From Hafnia alvei (GTDB taxonomy: Bacteria > Pseudomonadota > Gammaproteobacteria > Enterobacterales > Enterobacteriaceae): a stretch of 64,000 nt of DNA. Location: contig NZ_CP139992.1 in NCBI RefSeq assembly GCF_034424155.1, positions 1,070,012 to 1,134,011 on the forward strand, read 5' to 3'. The notes under the pieces are model-generated. The model saw only the letters and a program-made list of their open reading frames with translations, made no database searches and was not told where the DNA came from. Below, in pieces: positions 17,723 to 27,000 of this stretch (positions within the stretch are counted from its first letter, which is position 1; every line of letters begins with the position of its first letter). A program made the position numbers and the translations under genes.

Positions 17723-17750
17723 GTTTAGGCTAAAGGCATAAAGAAATAGC

Positions 17751-17777
17751 AAAAAGGAGCCGAAAGGCTCCTTTTTT
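17751..17777 (+). terminator. Rho-independent terminator of grcA
   Basis: GGAGCC and GGCTCC enclose a GAAA loop, with As before and six Ts after. Confidence 0.93.
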
Positions 17778-17981
17778 ACGTCTGATAGCGAAGCGATTTT
17801 TGCTTAGCCGTGCAAAATATCATCATGAGTAGCAATCTCATAATTGGTATTATTATCATTCTATTTCATGGTGTTAGTATTATATAGCGACAAATAAGTT
17901 AAGCGCCTGAAATGAAAAATGGAAATATCATAATGCTGCGTGCTTTTTTATATGAGCGGGATATTCTCTAAGCTTAAGACG

Positions 17982-18012
17982 AAAAAAAACCGCCGATAAA
18001 GGCGGTTTTTTT
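17982..18012 (-). terminator. Rho-independent terminator of srmB
   Basis: ACCGCC and GGCGGT enclose a six-base loop, flanked by eight As on the left (Ts for the minus strand) and seven Ts on the right. It ends srmB 15 bases past its stop and could work in both directions. Confidence 0.92.
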
Positions 18013-18026
18013 GTCGGTGTGCTGAT

Positions 18027-19355
18027 TTATTCTTCGGTCTTGGTCGGCTGTTCAGCTTCTTTAGACTTACGGCGTTTCCCGACATTTTTGCTGTCGCGAT
18101 GGCGCACTTTTACCTTTTTATCTTTCTTCTCTTCAGCCTTTTTCTCTTGGCGCTTGAGCAGCGTCTTTTTAGAAGGCTTACCTTTGTTCTTTTCGCTAGG
18201 CGTTTTGGTTGTCGGGCGCAACTCGTCAACGACGCGTGACTTAATCTGCTCTTCAACGTAGCGGCTAATTTTGCCCAACAGCAAATGGTCGTGTGCTTCA
18301 ACCAGCGAAATTGCGATGCCTTTGCGACCCGCACGGCCTGTACGGCCAATACGGTGCAGATAGGTATCTGCGGTGCGCGGCATGTCGAAGTTGAACACGT
18401 GGCTGATATCAGGAATATCCAAGCCACGCGCGGCAACGTCGGTAGCAACCAGAACGTTTACGCGACCATCGAGCATACGCTTCATGGCTTCGTTACGTTT
18501 GGCCTGTACCATTTCACCTTCTAGGTAGCAGGAGTTGATGCCGGCTTCGCGTAGCCAGCTTACCAGCTCATGAACACGTTCACGCTTGCGTACGAAGATC
18601 ACGGATTTGGTGACTTCGGGCTCTTTTAGCAGATGACACAGCAGCTTGGTCTTATGCTCAAGGGTATCGGCACGGTAGTACCATTGCTGGATCTTTTTAC
18701 GTTCGCGGCGCGATGGGTCGGCTTCAATTTCAACCGGCTCCTGCAACAGACGCTCAGAGAACTCTTTAATCGCATCGCCTTCCAGCGTTGCAGAGAACAG
18801 CATGGTTTGTTTGCGCCAGCGAGTTTCTGCTGCGATAGTTTCGATATCTTGTGCAAAGCCCATGTCTAGCATGCGGTCTGCTTCATCAAGGATCAGGGTT
18901 TCAACCGCGCGGCAATCGAAGTTTTCTTCTTTGATGTATTGCAGCAGACGACCGGTGGTTGCTACCACGATGTCCTGATTTTCGCTGAATACTTCAGCGT
19001 GGTTCATATAGGCAACGCCACCGGTGATGGTCGCAATGTCTAAATTTGTGTGTTTTGCCAATTCAATGGCTTGCTCGGCAACCTGCATTGCCAGTTCACG
19101 CGTTGGGGTCAACACCAAAATGCGCGGTGGGCCGGATTTCTTGCGCGGGAAGTCGAGCAGGTGCTGCAACACTGGCAGCAAATAGGCGACGGTTTTCCCG
19201 GTTCCGGTAGGCGCGGAGCCCAGAACGTCGCGACCGTCCATTGCCGGAGGAATGGCGGCAGCTTGGATAGCTGTCGGGCGGTCATAGCCTTTATCGCGCA
19301 ATGCGTCGAGTAGGCGTTCATCGAGTTCGAGTTCGGAAAAATTGCTTGCTGTCAT
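18027..19355 (-). CDS. srmB: ATP-dependent RNA helicase SrmB
   Basis: A 442-residue DEAD-box helicase that helps assemble the large ribosomal subunit. Motifs run in order: Q motif (RPTAIQAAAIP), APTGTGKT, PTRELA, TGG, DEAD within LILDEADRMLDMGF, SAT, IFVRKRERV, ATDVAARGLD and HRIGRTGRAGR. The C-terminus is a lysine-rich tail of about 60 residues for RNA binding. The N-terminus MTASNFSELELDERLLDAL matches E. coli SrmB. It is divergent from trmN6, as in E. coli. Confidence 0.97.
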   Translation of the reverse strand: MTASNFSELELDERLLDALRDKGYDRPTAIQAAAIPPAMDGRDVLGSAPTGTGKTVAYLLPVLQHLLDFPRKKSGPPRILVLTPTRELAMQVAEQAIELAKHTNLDIATITGGVAYMNHAEVFSENQDIVVATTGRLLQYIKEENFDCRAVETLILDEADRMLDMGFAQDIETIAAETRWRKQTMLFSATLEGDAIKEFSERLLQEPVEIEADPSRRERKKIQQWYYRADTLEHKTKLLCHLLKEPEVTKSVIFVRKRERVHELVSWLREAGINSCYLEGEMVQAKRNEAMKRMLDGRVNVLVATDVAARGLDIPDISHVFNFDMPRTADTYLHRIGRTGRAGRKGIAISLVEAHDHLLLGKISRYVEEQIKSRVVDELRPTTKTPSEKNKGKPSKKTLLKRQEKKAEEKKDKKVKVRHRDSKNVGKRRKSKEAEQPTKTEE

Positions 19356-19504
19356 GGTCTACCTCTACTTGGGGCGCCGATTATAGACGGGTTGGAGCAG
19401 ATGTTCACCCATTAAAGCGGGGGAATTAGCATGTTTACTCCGATCCAACCTTGGCGAATTTATGCGGATATTTTATGCTATGCGGCCAAAAATAAGGAGT
19501 TACC

Positions 19505-20254
19505 GTGGTTCAATGCCCATCAGAATCAGCGCCATTACGTCGTAACGGATTCACATTTAAGCAATTTTTTGTTGCTCACGATCGCTGTGAGATGAAGGTT
19601 GGTACAGACAGTATTTTGTTGGGCGGATGGGCAGATGTCAGCGATATCACTGGAAAGATACTGGATATCGGCAGCGGTAGCGGCCTTTTAGCGTTAATGT
19701 TGGCGCAGCGTACCACAGATTCAGTGCAAATTGATGCGGTTGAACTCGATGATAATGCCGCGTTGCAGGCGACGGAAAATTTCGCGCTGTCGCCATGGGC
19801 GGGCAGAGTGGCGCTGCATCATTGCGCATTGCAGTCGTTTGCAGCACAAACCTCTTCACGTTATGACCTGATTATCACCAACCCACCTTATTATCAGCCC
19901 GGCGTAGAATGTCGAAACCCGAGCCGAGGCACTGCCCGTTATACTTCTGAGCTTAGTCATCAAACGTTGCTCAAACATGCGCGCGCGCTAGCTTCCAATA
20001 AAGGAAAAATGGCGGTGGTTTTGCCTTGCGATATCAGTGCTGATTTTATGCAACTAGCGGCAGGCGAGGGATGGTTTTTATTGCGGCATACGGAAGTTGC
20101 GGAGTTTGCTAATAGAGCACCTCATCGTGCTCTGATGTTGTTTGGCGTGGAGCCCGTGTCACTGCAGTCAGACCGATTGATTATTCGTGATGAGAGCAAG
20201 GTTTACTCGAACGATTTCCGCGAATTAACCAACGCGTTTTATCTTTTTTTCTGA
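19505..20254 (+). CDS. trmN6: tRNA1(Val) (adenine(37)-N6)-methyltransferase
   Basis: A 249-residue Rossmann methyltransferase (YfiC). It methylates A37 next to the anticodon of tRNA1-Val using S-adenosylmethionine. LDIGSGSGLLALMLAQRT is the cofactor-binding motif I, and NPPYYQPGVE holds the N6-adenine catalytic NPPY. The start is GTG 19505, supported by AGGAG at 19495-19499. It is divergent from srmB and convergent with nadB. Confidence 0.95.
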   Translation: MVQCPSESAPLRRNGFTFKQFFVAHDRCEMKVGTDSILLGGWADVSDITGKILDIGSGSGLLALMLAQRTTDSVQIDAVELDDNAALQATENFALSPWAGRVALHHCALQSFAAQTSSRYDLIITNPPYYQPGVECRNPSRGTARYTSELSHQTLLKHARALASNKGKMAVVLPCDISADFMQLAAGEGWFLLRHTEVAEFANRAPHRALMLFGVEPVSLQSDRLIIRDESKVYSNDFRELTNAFYLFF

Positions 20255-20267
20255 GTTTGATGATGTG

Positions 20268-20428
20268 AAAAAGGCCCAATAGGGGTAATGCAGATCGTTT
20301 ATGAGATCGAGATACACGGGGCTAGCACACCGCGGGGCGCTCCGGCAGCTAAAACTGCTACGACCCCATCGGTGTACTTCCCCTAAAATCATGCTTAAGT
20401 TGCCAGCATTTCCCAATAAGGCCTTTTT
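20268..20428. repeat. 161-bp highly structured inverted-repeat element between trmN6 and nadB
   Basis: AAAAAGGCC at 20268-20276 is mirrored by GGCCTTTTT at 20420-20428, and the imperfect similarity continues inward for about 22 bases. Inside are further nested pairs: AGGGG (20281) with CCCCT (20380), ACACCG (20327-20332) with CGGTGT (20370-20375), GGGG with CCCC, and GCAG (20345-20348) with CTGC (20355-20358). The whole folds as one long interrupted hairpin ending in A-runs and T-runs. It may be a double terminator for two convergent genes, a small non-autonomous mobile repeat, or a structured RNA. Confidence 0.7.
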
Positions 20429-20464
20429 AGTTTCTACTGCATTGCAGCTAACGTTGATGATTTG

Positions 20465-22066
20465 CTAAGGCTGTAAAATCGTTGGCTGCGAATTCTCTAA
20501 AAGGTCTGGATAATCCAGCGTGTAATGCAGGCCGCGGCTTTCTTTGCGTTCCATGGCGCAGCGTACAATGAGCTCAGCAACCTGCACCAAGTTTCTCAGC
20601 TCTAACAAGTTGTTAGAAATGCGGAAGTTGGCGTAGTACTCGTCGATTTCTTGCTGAAGCATTTGGATGCGGCGCAGCGCACGTTCCAAACGTTTGGTGG
20701 TACGCACAATGCCCACGTAATCCCACATAAATAAACGCAGTTCGTGCCAGTTATGCTGGATCACTACGCGCTCATCTGAGTTGTAAACTCGGCTGTCATC
20801 CCATTCTGGTAGACGCGGTGCGAGGCTGGTTTGTGGTAGGCGTTGCAGAATATCTTGCGATGCCGACCATGCGTATACCACGCATTCTAACAGTGAGTTT
20901 GACGCCATTCGGTTGGCTCCGTGCAGGCCGGTATAGCTGACCTCACCGATGGCATACAATCCTTCTAAATCAGTTCTTCCTTGATGATCGACCATCACGC
21001 CGCCGCAGGTGTAGTGTGCGGCAGGAACGATTGGGATCGGCTCTTTGGTGAGATCTAAGCCTAAATCCATCAGTTTTTCATAGATCATTGGGAAGTGCTG
21101 CATGATGAAATCTGCCGGTTTATGGCTAATATCCAAATACATACAGTCTGCGCCAAGGCGCTTCATTTCGTGGTCAATGGCGCGAGCGACGATATCACGC
21201 GGCGCAAGTTCGCCGCGTTCGTCAAAGTCCGGCATAAACCGCGAGCCGTCAGGGCGTTTGAGGAATGCACCTTCGCCACGCAAGGCTTCGGTTAAGAGAA
21301 AGTTTCTTGCCTGCGGATGGTACAAGCAGGTGGGGTGGAATTGGTTAAACTCTAGATTGGCAATACGACATCCAGCGCGCCACGCCATAGCAATGCCGTC
21401 GCCGGAAGAGATATCAGGGTTTGTGGTGTACTGATAAACTTTTGCCGCCCCGCCGGTAGCTAATACCACGGTGCGAGCGCGCAGAGTTTCAACGCGTTCG
21501 AGTTCACGGTTCCATACATAGGCACCTACCACGCGTTGGGTGCCCGGCAAGCCAATTTTTTTGGACGTAATCAGGTCGACGGCGTTGTACCGCTCGCAAA
21601 CGCGGATGTTAGGGTGTGCATTTGCTTTCTGTACTAAAGTTGTCTCGACTTCTTTACCCGTTGCATCTGCGCTATGTAGGATCCGCCGATGGCTATGACC
21701 ACCTTCGCGGGTTAGATGGTAGCGAGATTCGCCTGCGGGGCTCATTTCGGTATCAAATAGAACGCCTTGATCGATGAGCCACTGCACGCAATCTTTTGCG
21801 TTACGAGCAATAAATTCAACCGCTGAAGGATCACACAGCCCAGCACCGGCAATCAGTGTATCCTGCACGTGAGATTCGATGCTGTCGGTTTCATCAAAAA
21901 CCGCGGCGATACCGCCTTGGGCATAAAACGTAGCACCCTCATTAAAGGGACCTTTACTTAAAACGGTCACTTTGCAGTGATCGGCAAGACGTAAGGCGAG
22001 TGAAAGTCCGGCAGCTCCGCTACCGATAATCAATACATCGTTGAAATGCTCAGAATTTGATTGCAT
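20465..22066 (-). CDS. nadB: L-aspartate oxidase
   Basis: A 533-residue FAD enzyme that oxidises L-aspartate to iminoaspartate, the first step of de novo NAD synthesis. [18 protein letters not shown] is the FAD-binding motif. [45 protein letters not shown] and the succinate dehydrogenase-like C-terminal helices match the family. ATG 22066 ([13 protein letters not shown]) fits the family N-terminus; an in-frame ATG at 22102 has a somewhat better upstream AGG, so the start is uncertain. It is divergent from rpoE, as in E. coli. Confidence 0.96.
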   Translation of the reverse strand: MQSNSEHFNDVLIIGSGAAGLSLALRLADHCKVTVLSKGPFNEGATFYAQGGIAAVFDETDSIESHVQDTLIAGAGLCDPSAVEFIARNAKDCVQWLIDQGVLFDTEMSPAGESRYHLTREGGHSHRRILHSADATGKEVETTLVQKANAHPNIRVCERYNAVDLITSKKIGLPGTQRVVGAYVWNRELERVETLRARTVVLATGGAAKVYQYTTNPDISSGDGIAMAWRAGCRIANLEFNQFHPTCLYHPQARNFLLTEALRGEGAFLKRPDGSRFMPDFDERGELAPRDIVARAIDHEMKRLGADCMYLDISHKPADFIMQHFPMIYEKLMDLGLDLTKEPIPIVPAAHYTCGGVMVDHQGRTDLEGLYAIGEVSYTGLHGANRMASNSLLECVVYAWSASQDILQRLPQTSLAPRLPEWDDSRVYNSDERVVIQHNWHELRLFMWDYVGIVRTTKRLERALRRIQMLQQEIDEYYANFRISNNLLELRNLVQVAELIVRCAMERKESRGLHYTLDYPDLLENSQPTILQP

Positions 22067-22135
22067 AGGTTGTGGTGTGTGCAGCTGAAAAGTGAAAATC
22101 ATGTTAGCCTATGCCAACGTGTAAATGCACGGTTA

Positions 22136-22264
22136 ATGAACAACGAATATAAAAACAGCATCGTACGGAACTTTTTAGTACGTATGAACTCTAAGCTAGT
22201 GCTTGCTCAGGATCGATTGAGACAACTGGCAGTACTATTTTTTCATGCGTGGAGAGAGATTTGA
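22136..22264 (+). CDS. rseD: RseD-like leader peptide of rpoE
   Basis: A 42-residue frame starting at ATG 22136 and ending at TGA 22264, only 16 bases before rpoE. It reads MNNEYKNSIVRNF, then LVRMNSKLVLAQDRLRQLA and VLFFHAWREI. E. coli has a leader peptide (RseD) in this position whose translation is coupled to rpoE. Here the position and spacing match that arrangement. I cannot confirm sequence identity with RseD from memory. An internal in-frame ATG at 22184 gives a shorter 26-residue form. Confidence 0.6.
   Translation: MNNEYKNSIVRNFLVRMNSKLVLAQDRLRQLAVLFFHAWREI
22167..22194 (+). promoter_or_regulatory. Sigma-E promoter of rpoE
   Basis: GGAACTT at 22167-22173 and CTCTAA at 22189-22194 are 15 bases apart, close to the sigma-E consensus (GGAACTT, 15 bases, GTCTAA). 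This is the autoregulatory promoter expected upstream of rpoE-rseABC. It lies inside the leader-peptide frame, so its transcripts would lack the leader start codon at 22136. Confidence 0.85.
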
Positions 22265-22280
22265 GGAGAGATTACCTCGG

Positions 22281-22856
22281 ATGAGCGAGCAGTTAACGGA
22301 TCAGGTGCTGGTCGAGCGAGTCCAGAAAGGAGATAAGAAGGCTTTTAACTTACTGGTAGTTCGCTATCAGCATAAAGTTGCGAGTCTCGTATCCCGCTAC
22401 GTGCCATCAGGCGATGTTCCTGATGTTGTGCAGGAATCGTTTATCAAAGCCTATCGTGCGTTGGAATCTTTCCGCGGCGAGAGTGCTTTTTACACCTGGC
22501 TTTATCGTATTGCTGTAAACACAGCAAAAAATTACCTGGTTGCTCAGGGGCGGCGTCCGCCATCAAGCGATGTTGATGCTAGTGAGGCAGAAAACTTCGA
22601 AAGTGCGGGTGCATTGAAAGAAATTTCGAACCCTGAGAACTTAATGTTGTCAGATGAACTGAAGCAGATTGTTTTCCGAACCATAGAGTCTCTTCCTGAG
22701 GATTTGCGTATGGCAATCACCCTCAGAGAATTGGATGGTTTAAGCTACGAAGAGATAGCGGCCATTATGGATTGTCCGGTTGGAACGGTACGTTCTCGTA
22801 TTTTCCGGGCGAGGGAAGCGATCGATAATAAAGTTCAACCGCTGATACAGCGTTAA
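22281..22856 (+). CDS. rpoE: RNA polymerase sigma factor sigma-E
   Basis: A 191-residue ECF sigma factor controlling the envelope stress response. Region 2 is DVPDVVQESFIKAYRALESFRGESAFYTWLYRIAVNTAKNY (about residues 50-95) and region 4 is LPEDLRMAITLRELDGLSYEEIAAIMDCPVGTVRSRIFRAR (about 135-180). ATG 22281 (MSEQLTDQVLVERV) is the E. coli-type start; the frame open from 22245 is not preferred. It is held inactive at the inner membrane by RseA, encoded next, and released when misfolded outer membrane proteins trigger RseA cleavage. Confidence 0.98.
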   Translation: MSEQLTDQVLVERVQKGDKKAFNLLVVRYQHKVASLVSRYVPSGDVPDVVQESFIKAYRALESFRGESAFYTWLYRIAVNTAKNYLVAQGRRPPSSDVDASEAENFESAGALKEISNPENLMLSDELKQIVFRTIESLPEDLRMAITLRELDGLSYEEIAAIMDCPVGTVRSRIFRAREAIDNKVQPLIQR

Positions 22857-22885
22857 TTATGCGGGCACAGGAAGGGTATTTAGGC

Positions 22886-23530
22886 ATGCAGAAAGAACAA
22901 CTTTCGGCTCTGATGGATGGTGAAGTGCTGGACAGTGAACTGCTTGGTTCACTGGGTAAAGACGATGCGCTTCAACAAACGTGGAAGAGCTATCACCTGA
23001 TACGTGACACCCTGCGCGGTGACGTGAGCGACGCGATTGATTTTGATATCTCCGATCGCATTGCCGCGGCGCTTGATGATGAACCAGTTCGCTTGGTTCC
23101 CAATGCAATTCCCGAATCCCAGCCTCAGCCACATAGCTGGAAAGATATGCCTTTCTGGAGCAAGGTTCGTCCTTGGGCCAGCCAAATCACACAAATCGGT
23201 ATTGCGGCCTGTGTTTCTCTCGCCGTGCTGGTTGGTGTGCAGCAGTATAATCAGCCAGTCGGTGGTGCAAGTGATTCAGATGCTCCGGCATTCAACACGC
23301 TACCGATGGGCGGCCAAGCTTCTCCGGTGAGTTTTGGTGTTCCGAATGAGAGCAGCAACGCCAATGGACAGCAGCAGGTTCAGCAGCAGCGTAAACGCAT
23401 TAATGCGATTTTGCAGGATTATGAACTGCAACGCCGTCTGCACACTGAACAGTTGCAAATGGACAATGGTAATACTCAGGCGTCAGTTCAGGTGCCAGGA
23501 ACTCTGTCATTAGGAACTCAGCAGCAGTAA
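22886..23530 (+). CDS. rseA: Anti-sigma-E factor RseA
   Basis: A 214-residue single-pass inner-membrane protein. The cytoplasmic domain (MQKEQLSALMDGEVLDSELL onward) binds sigma-E. One membrane segment, QIGIAACVSLAVLVGVQQY, lies near residues 100-120. The periplasmic part is Gln-rich (QQQVQQQRKRINAILQDYELQRRLH) and is the target of DegS and RseB. RseP then cuts in the membrane. ATG 22886 matches E. coli. The stop shares bases with the rseB start (TAATG). Confidence 0.98.
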   Translation: MQKEQLSALMDGEVLDSELLGSLGKDDALQQTWKSYHLIRDTLRGDVSDAIDFDISDRIAAALDDEPVRLVPNAIPESQPQPHSWKDMPFWSKVRPWASQITQIGIAACVSLAVLVGVQQYNQPVGGASDSDAPAFNTLPMGGQASPVSFGVPNESSNANGQQQVQQQRKRINAILQDYELQRRLHTEQLQMDNGNTQASVQVPGTLSLGTQQQ

Positions 23531-24492
23531 TGAAGCAACTTTGGTTCGCCATCAGCGTATTCGCTGGTAGCCTATTTGTTTCTAACATCGCCTCAGCGCA
23601 AGATTCGTCTGAGGCGATGTTGCAACAAATGAACGGTGCCAGTCAGTCACTCAGTTATGAGTTAGCGTATATCAATATCACCAAGCAGGGGATTGAGTCG
23701 TTACGCTATCGTCATGCCATTTATAATAATCAGTTGTTATCCCAGCTCTTGCAGATGGATGGTCCGCGCCGTGAAGTTTTACTGCGTGGCAATGAAATCA
23801 GCTATTTTGAGCCTGGACTTGAGCCATTTACGCTCAACGGCGATCACATTGTTGATGCATTGCCATCGATAATTTTCTCCGACATCAAACAGCTGAGTCA
23901 GTATTACAATTTCATCTCCGTTGGTAGAACCCGCGTTGCCGATCGCCCGTGCGAGGTGATTCGTATTGTGTCGCGTGACGGTTTGCGCTTTAGCTATATC
24001 GTATGGATTGATGAAAGTTCGAAATTGCCTTTGCGGGTCGACTTGTTAGATCGCGATGGCGAAACGTTAGAGCAGTTCCGCGTAATTTCCTTCACGGTTG
24101 GCGATCAGGTCAGTACAGCGATGGCGAGCTTAGCTCAGCTCACGCTGCCACCTTTGCTGAAATTACCGGCAACGGATAAGGTTAACTTCAGTTGGCAAGC
24201 ATCTTGGCTGCCGCAGGGTTTCAAAGAGGTTTCACGCAGTCGCCGTACCCTGCCATCACTCACCGAACCGGTGGAATCACGCTTGTATAGCGATGGGTTG
24301 TTCAGTTTCTCTGTCAATATCAGCAGTGCCGCTGCGGGTGCTGCGGTGAGCGAGCAATTCTTGCGCCAAGGGCGTCGCACCATTCACACCGAAACGCGTA
24401 ACAATACTGATATTACCGTCGTCGGTGAATTACCTCCGTCAACGGCTAAACGTGTTGCAAACAGCATTACGCTCAATGGTCGTAAATCATGA
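23530..24492 (+). CDS. rseB: Sigma-E regulatory protein RseB
   Basis: A 320-residue periplasmic protein with a signal peptide (MKQLWFAISVFAGSLFVSNIASAQ). It binds the periplasmic part of RseA and shields it from DegS until lipopolysaccharide intermediates displace it. The N-terminal lipoprotein-carrier-like domain runs to about residue 210 and a smaller C-terminal domain follows. The start overlaps the rseA stop and its stop overlaps the rseC start, so the three genes are translationally coupled. Confidence 0.97.
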   Translation: MKQLWFAISVFAGSLFVSNIASAQDSSEAMLQQMNGASQSLSYELAYINITKQGIESLRYRHAIYNNQLLSQLLQMDGPRREVLLRGNEISYFEPGLEPFTLNGDHIVDALPSIIFSDIKQLSQYYNFISVGRTRVADRPCEVIRIVSRDGLRFSYIVWIDESSKLPLRVDLLDRDGETLEQFRVISFTVGDQVSTAMASLAQLTLPPLLKLPATDKVNFSWQASWLPQGFKEVSRSRRTLPSLTEPVESRLYSDGLFSFSVNISSAAAGAAVSEQFLRQGRRTIHTETRNNTDITVVGELPPSTAKRVANSITLNGRKS

Positions 24493-24953
24493 TGCGCGAA
24501 TGGGCAACGGTGGCATCCTGGCAACAGGGCATCGCTACGCTAAACTGTGAACAGCGCTCAGGTTGTGGTTCTTGCGGGGCGAAAAATACCTGCGGTACGG
24601 CGGTGTTGAATAAAATCAATCCTCAGTCGCAGCATCAGCTTCAAGTTGAAATTGCTCAACCGTTAGAGCCTGGCCAAAGGGTCGAGATTGGCATTACTGA
24701 AGCCAATCTGCTGCGTTCTGCGGTGCTAGTCTACCTCACGCCGCTGCTTGGACTCATCGTCGGCGGTGGTGTGGGGCAGTCATTGATGCATTCTGATGCA
24801 TGGGCTGCGTTAGGCGCATTGGTTGGCGCTGCTGCTGGTTTCATGTTTGCGCGATTTAAGGCGAAAAAGCTAAGTGACCGGCAAGATTACCAGCCTATCG
24901 TTTTGCAGGTCGGTTTGCCTCCATCGATGATCCGCACCCCCACGAATATCTAG
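24489..24953 (+). CDS. rseC: SoxR-reducing system protein RseC
   Basis: A 154-residue inner-membrane protein. Early cysteines (C23 in LNCEQRS and the CGSCGAKNTCG cluster) suggest iron-sulfur or redox chemistry, and two membrane helices follow (about residues 75-120). In E. coli it acts with the Rsx complex to keep SoxR reduced. ATG 24489 and ATG 24492 are adjacent; the second corresponds to the E. coli start. Both overlap the rseB stop. Confidence 0.94.
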   Translation: MMREWATVASWQQGIATLNCEQRSGCGSCGAKNTCGTAVLNKINPQSQHQLQVEIAQPLEPGQRVEIGITEANLLRSAVLVYLTPLLGLIVGGGVGQSLMHSDAWAALGALVGAAAGFMFARFKAKKLSDRQDYQPIVLQVGLPPSMIRTPTNI

Positions 24954-25085
24954 GTTTTACTGGGTTCGATGTGTAGAATGCATCGAATCTGGCAAATTAC
25001 CGCCAAACGTTAAACCATCGCTTTGAACCCATCAGTGTGTCCTTAGGCGAGTAATCTAGAAATCATCAGGCAAAATATCTTAATA

Positions 25086-26879
25086 ATGAAGCGTATACGA
25101 AATTTCTCCATTATCGCACATATTGACCACGGTAAGTCGACACTGTCTGACCGTATTATTCAGATTTGTGGCGGTTTGACTGACCGTGAAATGGCAGCGC
25201 AAGTTCTGGATTCTATGGATCTAGAACGTGAGCGCGGCATCACTATTAAAGCGCAGAGCGTAACGCTCGACTATAAAGCACAGGATGGGGAAACTTATCA
25301 GCTGAACTTCATCGATACTCCAGGACACGTTGACTTCTCTTATGAGGTTTCTCGTTCTCTGGCGGCGTGTGAAGGTGCATTGCTGGTGGTTGACGCAGGT
25401 CAGGGCGTTGAAGCCCAGACGCTAGCTAACTGCTATACAGCCATGGAAATGGATCTGGAAGTGGTTCCTGTTCTGAACAAAATTGACCTGCCAGCGGCCG
25501 ATCCCGATCGTGCTGCTCAGGAAATTGAAGATATCGTCGGCATTGACGCGATGGATGCTGTGCGTTGCTCAGCAAAAACCGGCGTTGGCGTTCCTGAAGT
25601 GCTTGAACGTCTGGTTCGCGATATCCCTGCACCGGAAGGTGATCCAGAAGGCCCATTACAGGCGCTGATTATCGACTCATGGTTCGATAACTATCTGGGC
25701 GTAGTTTCTTTGATCCGTATTAAAAACGGTTCACTGCGCAAAGGCGAGAAAGTTAAGGTAATGAGCACCGGTCAGACCTATAACGCTGACCGTCTTGGTA
25801 TCTTCACACCGAAGCAGATCGACCGTGACGTACTTAACTGCGGCGAAGTAGGCTGGTTGGTATGTGCGATTAAAGATATCCACGGCGCACCCGTAGGCGA
25901 TACCTTGACGCTGGCACGTAACCCAGCCGAAAAATCTTTGCCGGGCTTCAAAAAAGTAAAACCTCAGGTTTACGCAGGCCTGTTCCCTGTAAGCTCTGAT
26001 GACTATGAAGCTTTCCGCGATGCGTTGGGCAAATTAAGCCTGAATGATGCGTCCCTGTTCTATGAGCCAGAAACATCTACCGCGCTGGGCTTCGGCTTCC
26101 GCTGTGGTTTCTTGGGCTTATTGCACATGGAGATCATTCAGGAGCGTCTGGAGCGTGAATACGATCTAGACTTGATCACAACGGCACCAACGGTTGTGTA
26201 CCAGATCCAAACCACCGGTGGTGAAGAGATTTTTGTTGATAGTCCATCTAAATTGCCGCCAATCAACAATATCGAAGAGTTGCGTGAGCCGATTGCTGAA
26301 TGTCATATGCTGTTACCACAAGAGTATCTTGGTAACGTTATAACGCTTTGTATCGAGAAGCGTGGTGTTCAGACTAATATGGTTTATCACGGCAATCAGG
26401 TTGCATTAACCTATGAAATACCGATGGCAGAAGTGGTGCTCGATTTCTTCGACCGCCTCAAATCTACATCGCGTGGTTATGCGTCGCTGGATTACAGCTT
26501 CAAACGTTTCCAGCAGTCTGACATGGTTCGCGTTGACGTCTTGATCAACAACGAACGTGTGGATGCGCTGGCGCTAATCACCCATCGCGACAACGCGCAG
26601 TATCGTGGTCGTGAGCTGGTTGAGAAGATGAAAGAACTGATCCCGCGCCAACAGTTTGATATTGCGATTCAAGCGGCTATTGGCAACCAGATTATTGCGC
26701 GTTCAACGGTTAAGCAGCTGCGTAAAAACGTTCTTGCTAAGTGTTACGGCGGCGACGTGAGCCGTAAGAAAAAACTGCTGCAGAAGCAGAAAGACGGTAA
26801 GAAACGTATGAAGCAGGTCGGCAACGTCGAACTGCCGCAGGAAGCCTTCTTGGCCATTCTGCACGTAGGTAAAGACTAA
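25086..26879 (+). CDS. lepA: Elongation factor 4 (LepA)
   Basis: A 597-residue translational GTPase related to EF-G, thought to aid ribosome back-translocation or 30S assembly. G motifs: AHIDHGKST (G1), [10 protein letters not shown] (G2), DTPGHVDF (G3), [10 protein letters not shown] (G4) and CSAKTGVG (G5). The C-terminal domain includes the lysine-rich [24 protein letters not shown]. It is upstream of lepB as in E. coli; the 120-base gap contains a GC hairpin. Confidence 0.98.
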   Translation: MKRIRNFSIIAHIDHGKSTLSDRIIQICGGLTDREMAAQVLDSMDLERERGITIKAQSVTLDYKAQDGETYQLNFIDTPGHVDFSYEVSRSLAACEGALLVVDAGQGVEAQTLANCYTAMEMDLEVVPVLNKIDLPAADPDRAAQEIEDIVGIDAMDAVRCSAKTGVGVPEVLERLVRDIPAPEGDPEGPLQALIIDSWFDNYLGVVSLIRIKNGSLRKGEKVKVMSTGQTYNADRLGIFTPKQIDRDVLNCGEVGWLVCAIKDIHGAPVGDTLTLARNPAEKSLPGFKKVKPQVYAGLFPVSSDDYEAFRDALGKLSLNDASLFYEPETSTALGFGFRCGFLGLLHMEIIQERLEREYDLDLITTAPTVVYQIQTTGGEEIFVDSPSKLPPINNIEELREPIAECHMLLPQEYLGNVITLCIEKRGVQTNMVYHGNQVALTYEIPMAEVVLDFFDRLKSTSRGYASLDYSFKRFQQSDMVRVDVLINNERVDALALITHRDNAQYRGRELVEKMKELIPRQQFDIAIQAAIGNQIIARSTVKQLRKNVLAKCYGGDVSRKKKLLQKQKDGKKRMKQVGNVELPQEAFLAILHVGKD

Positions 26880-26891
26880 AGTTCTATGATG

Positions 26892-26915
26892 AGCGGCACC
26901 GATTGAGGTGCCGTT
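26892..26915 (+). terminator. Hairpin between lepA and lepB
   Basis: CGGCACC and GGTGCCG form a seven-pair stem with a six-base loop. No T-run follows, so it is more likely an attenuating or mRNA-protecting hairpin inside the operon than a full terminator. Confidence 0.4.
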
Positions 26916-27000
26916 ATCATTGAGAGGCTTATGCCCAAATAGATTTCAACCTCGTTCTCGTTAAAGTTGAAATCACGGGGTTATTTAAGGAGTTATTGGC

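Larger units (their letters stand above)
17723..18026. other. Intergenic region between convergent grcA and srmB
   Basis: About 300 AT-rich bases holding the two terminators listed separately. The stretch between them (17,780-17,980) shows no coding potential and no structure I would call an RNA gene. Confidence 0.6.

Noticed and set aside
26892-26915. lepA-lepB hairpin as a full transcription terminator
   Set aside because: No T-run, and lepA-lepB are normally one operon; kept only as a low-confidence hairpin.
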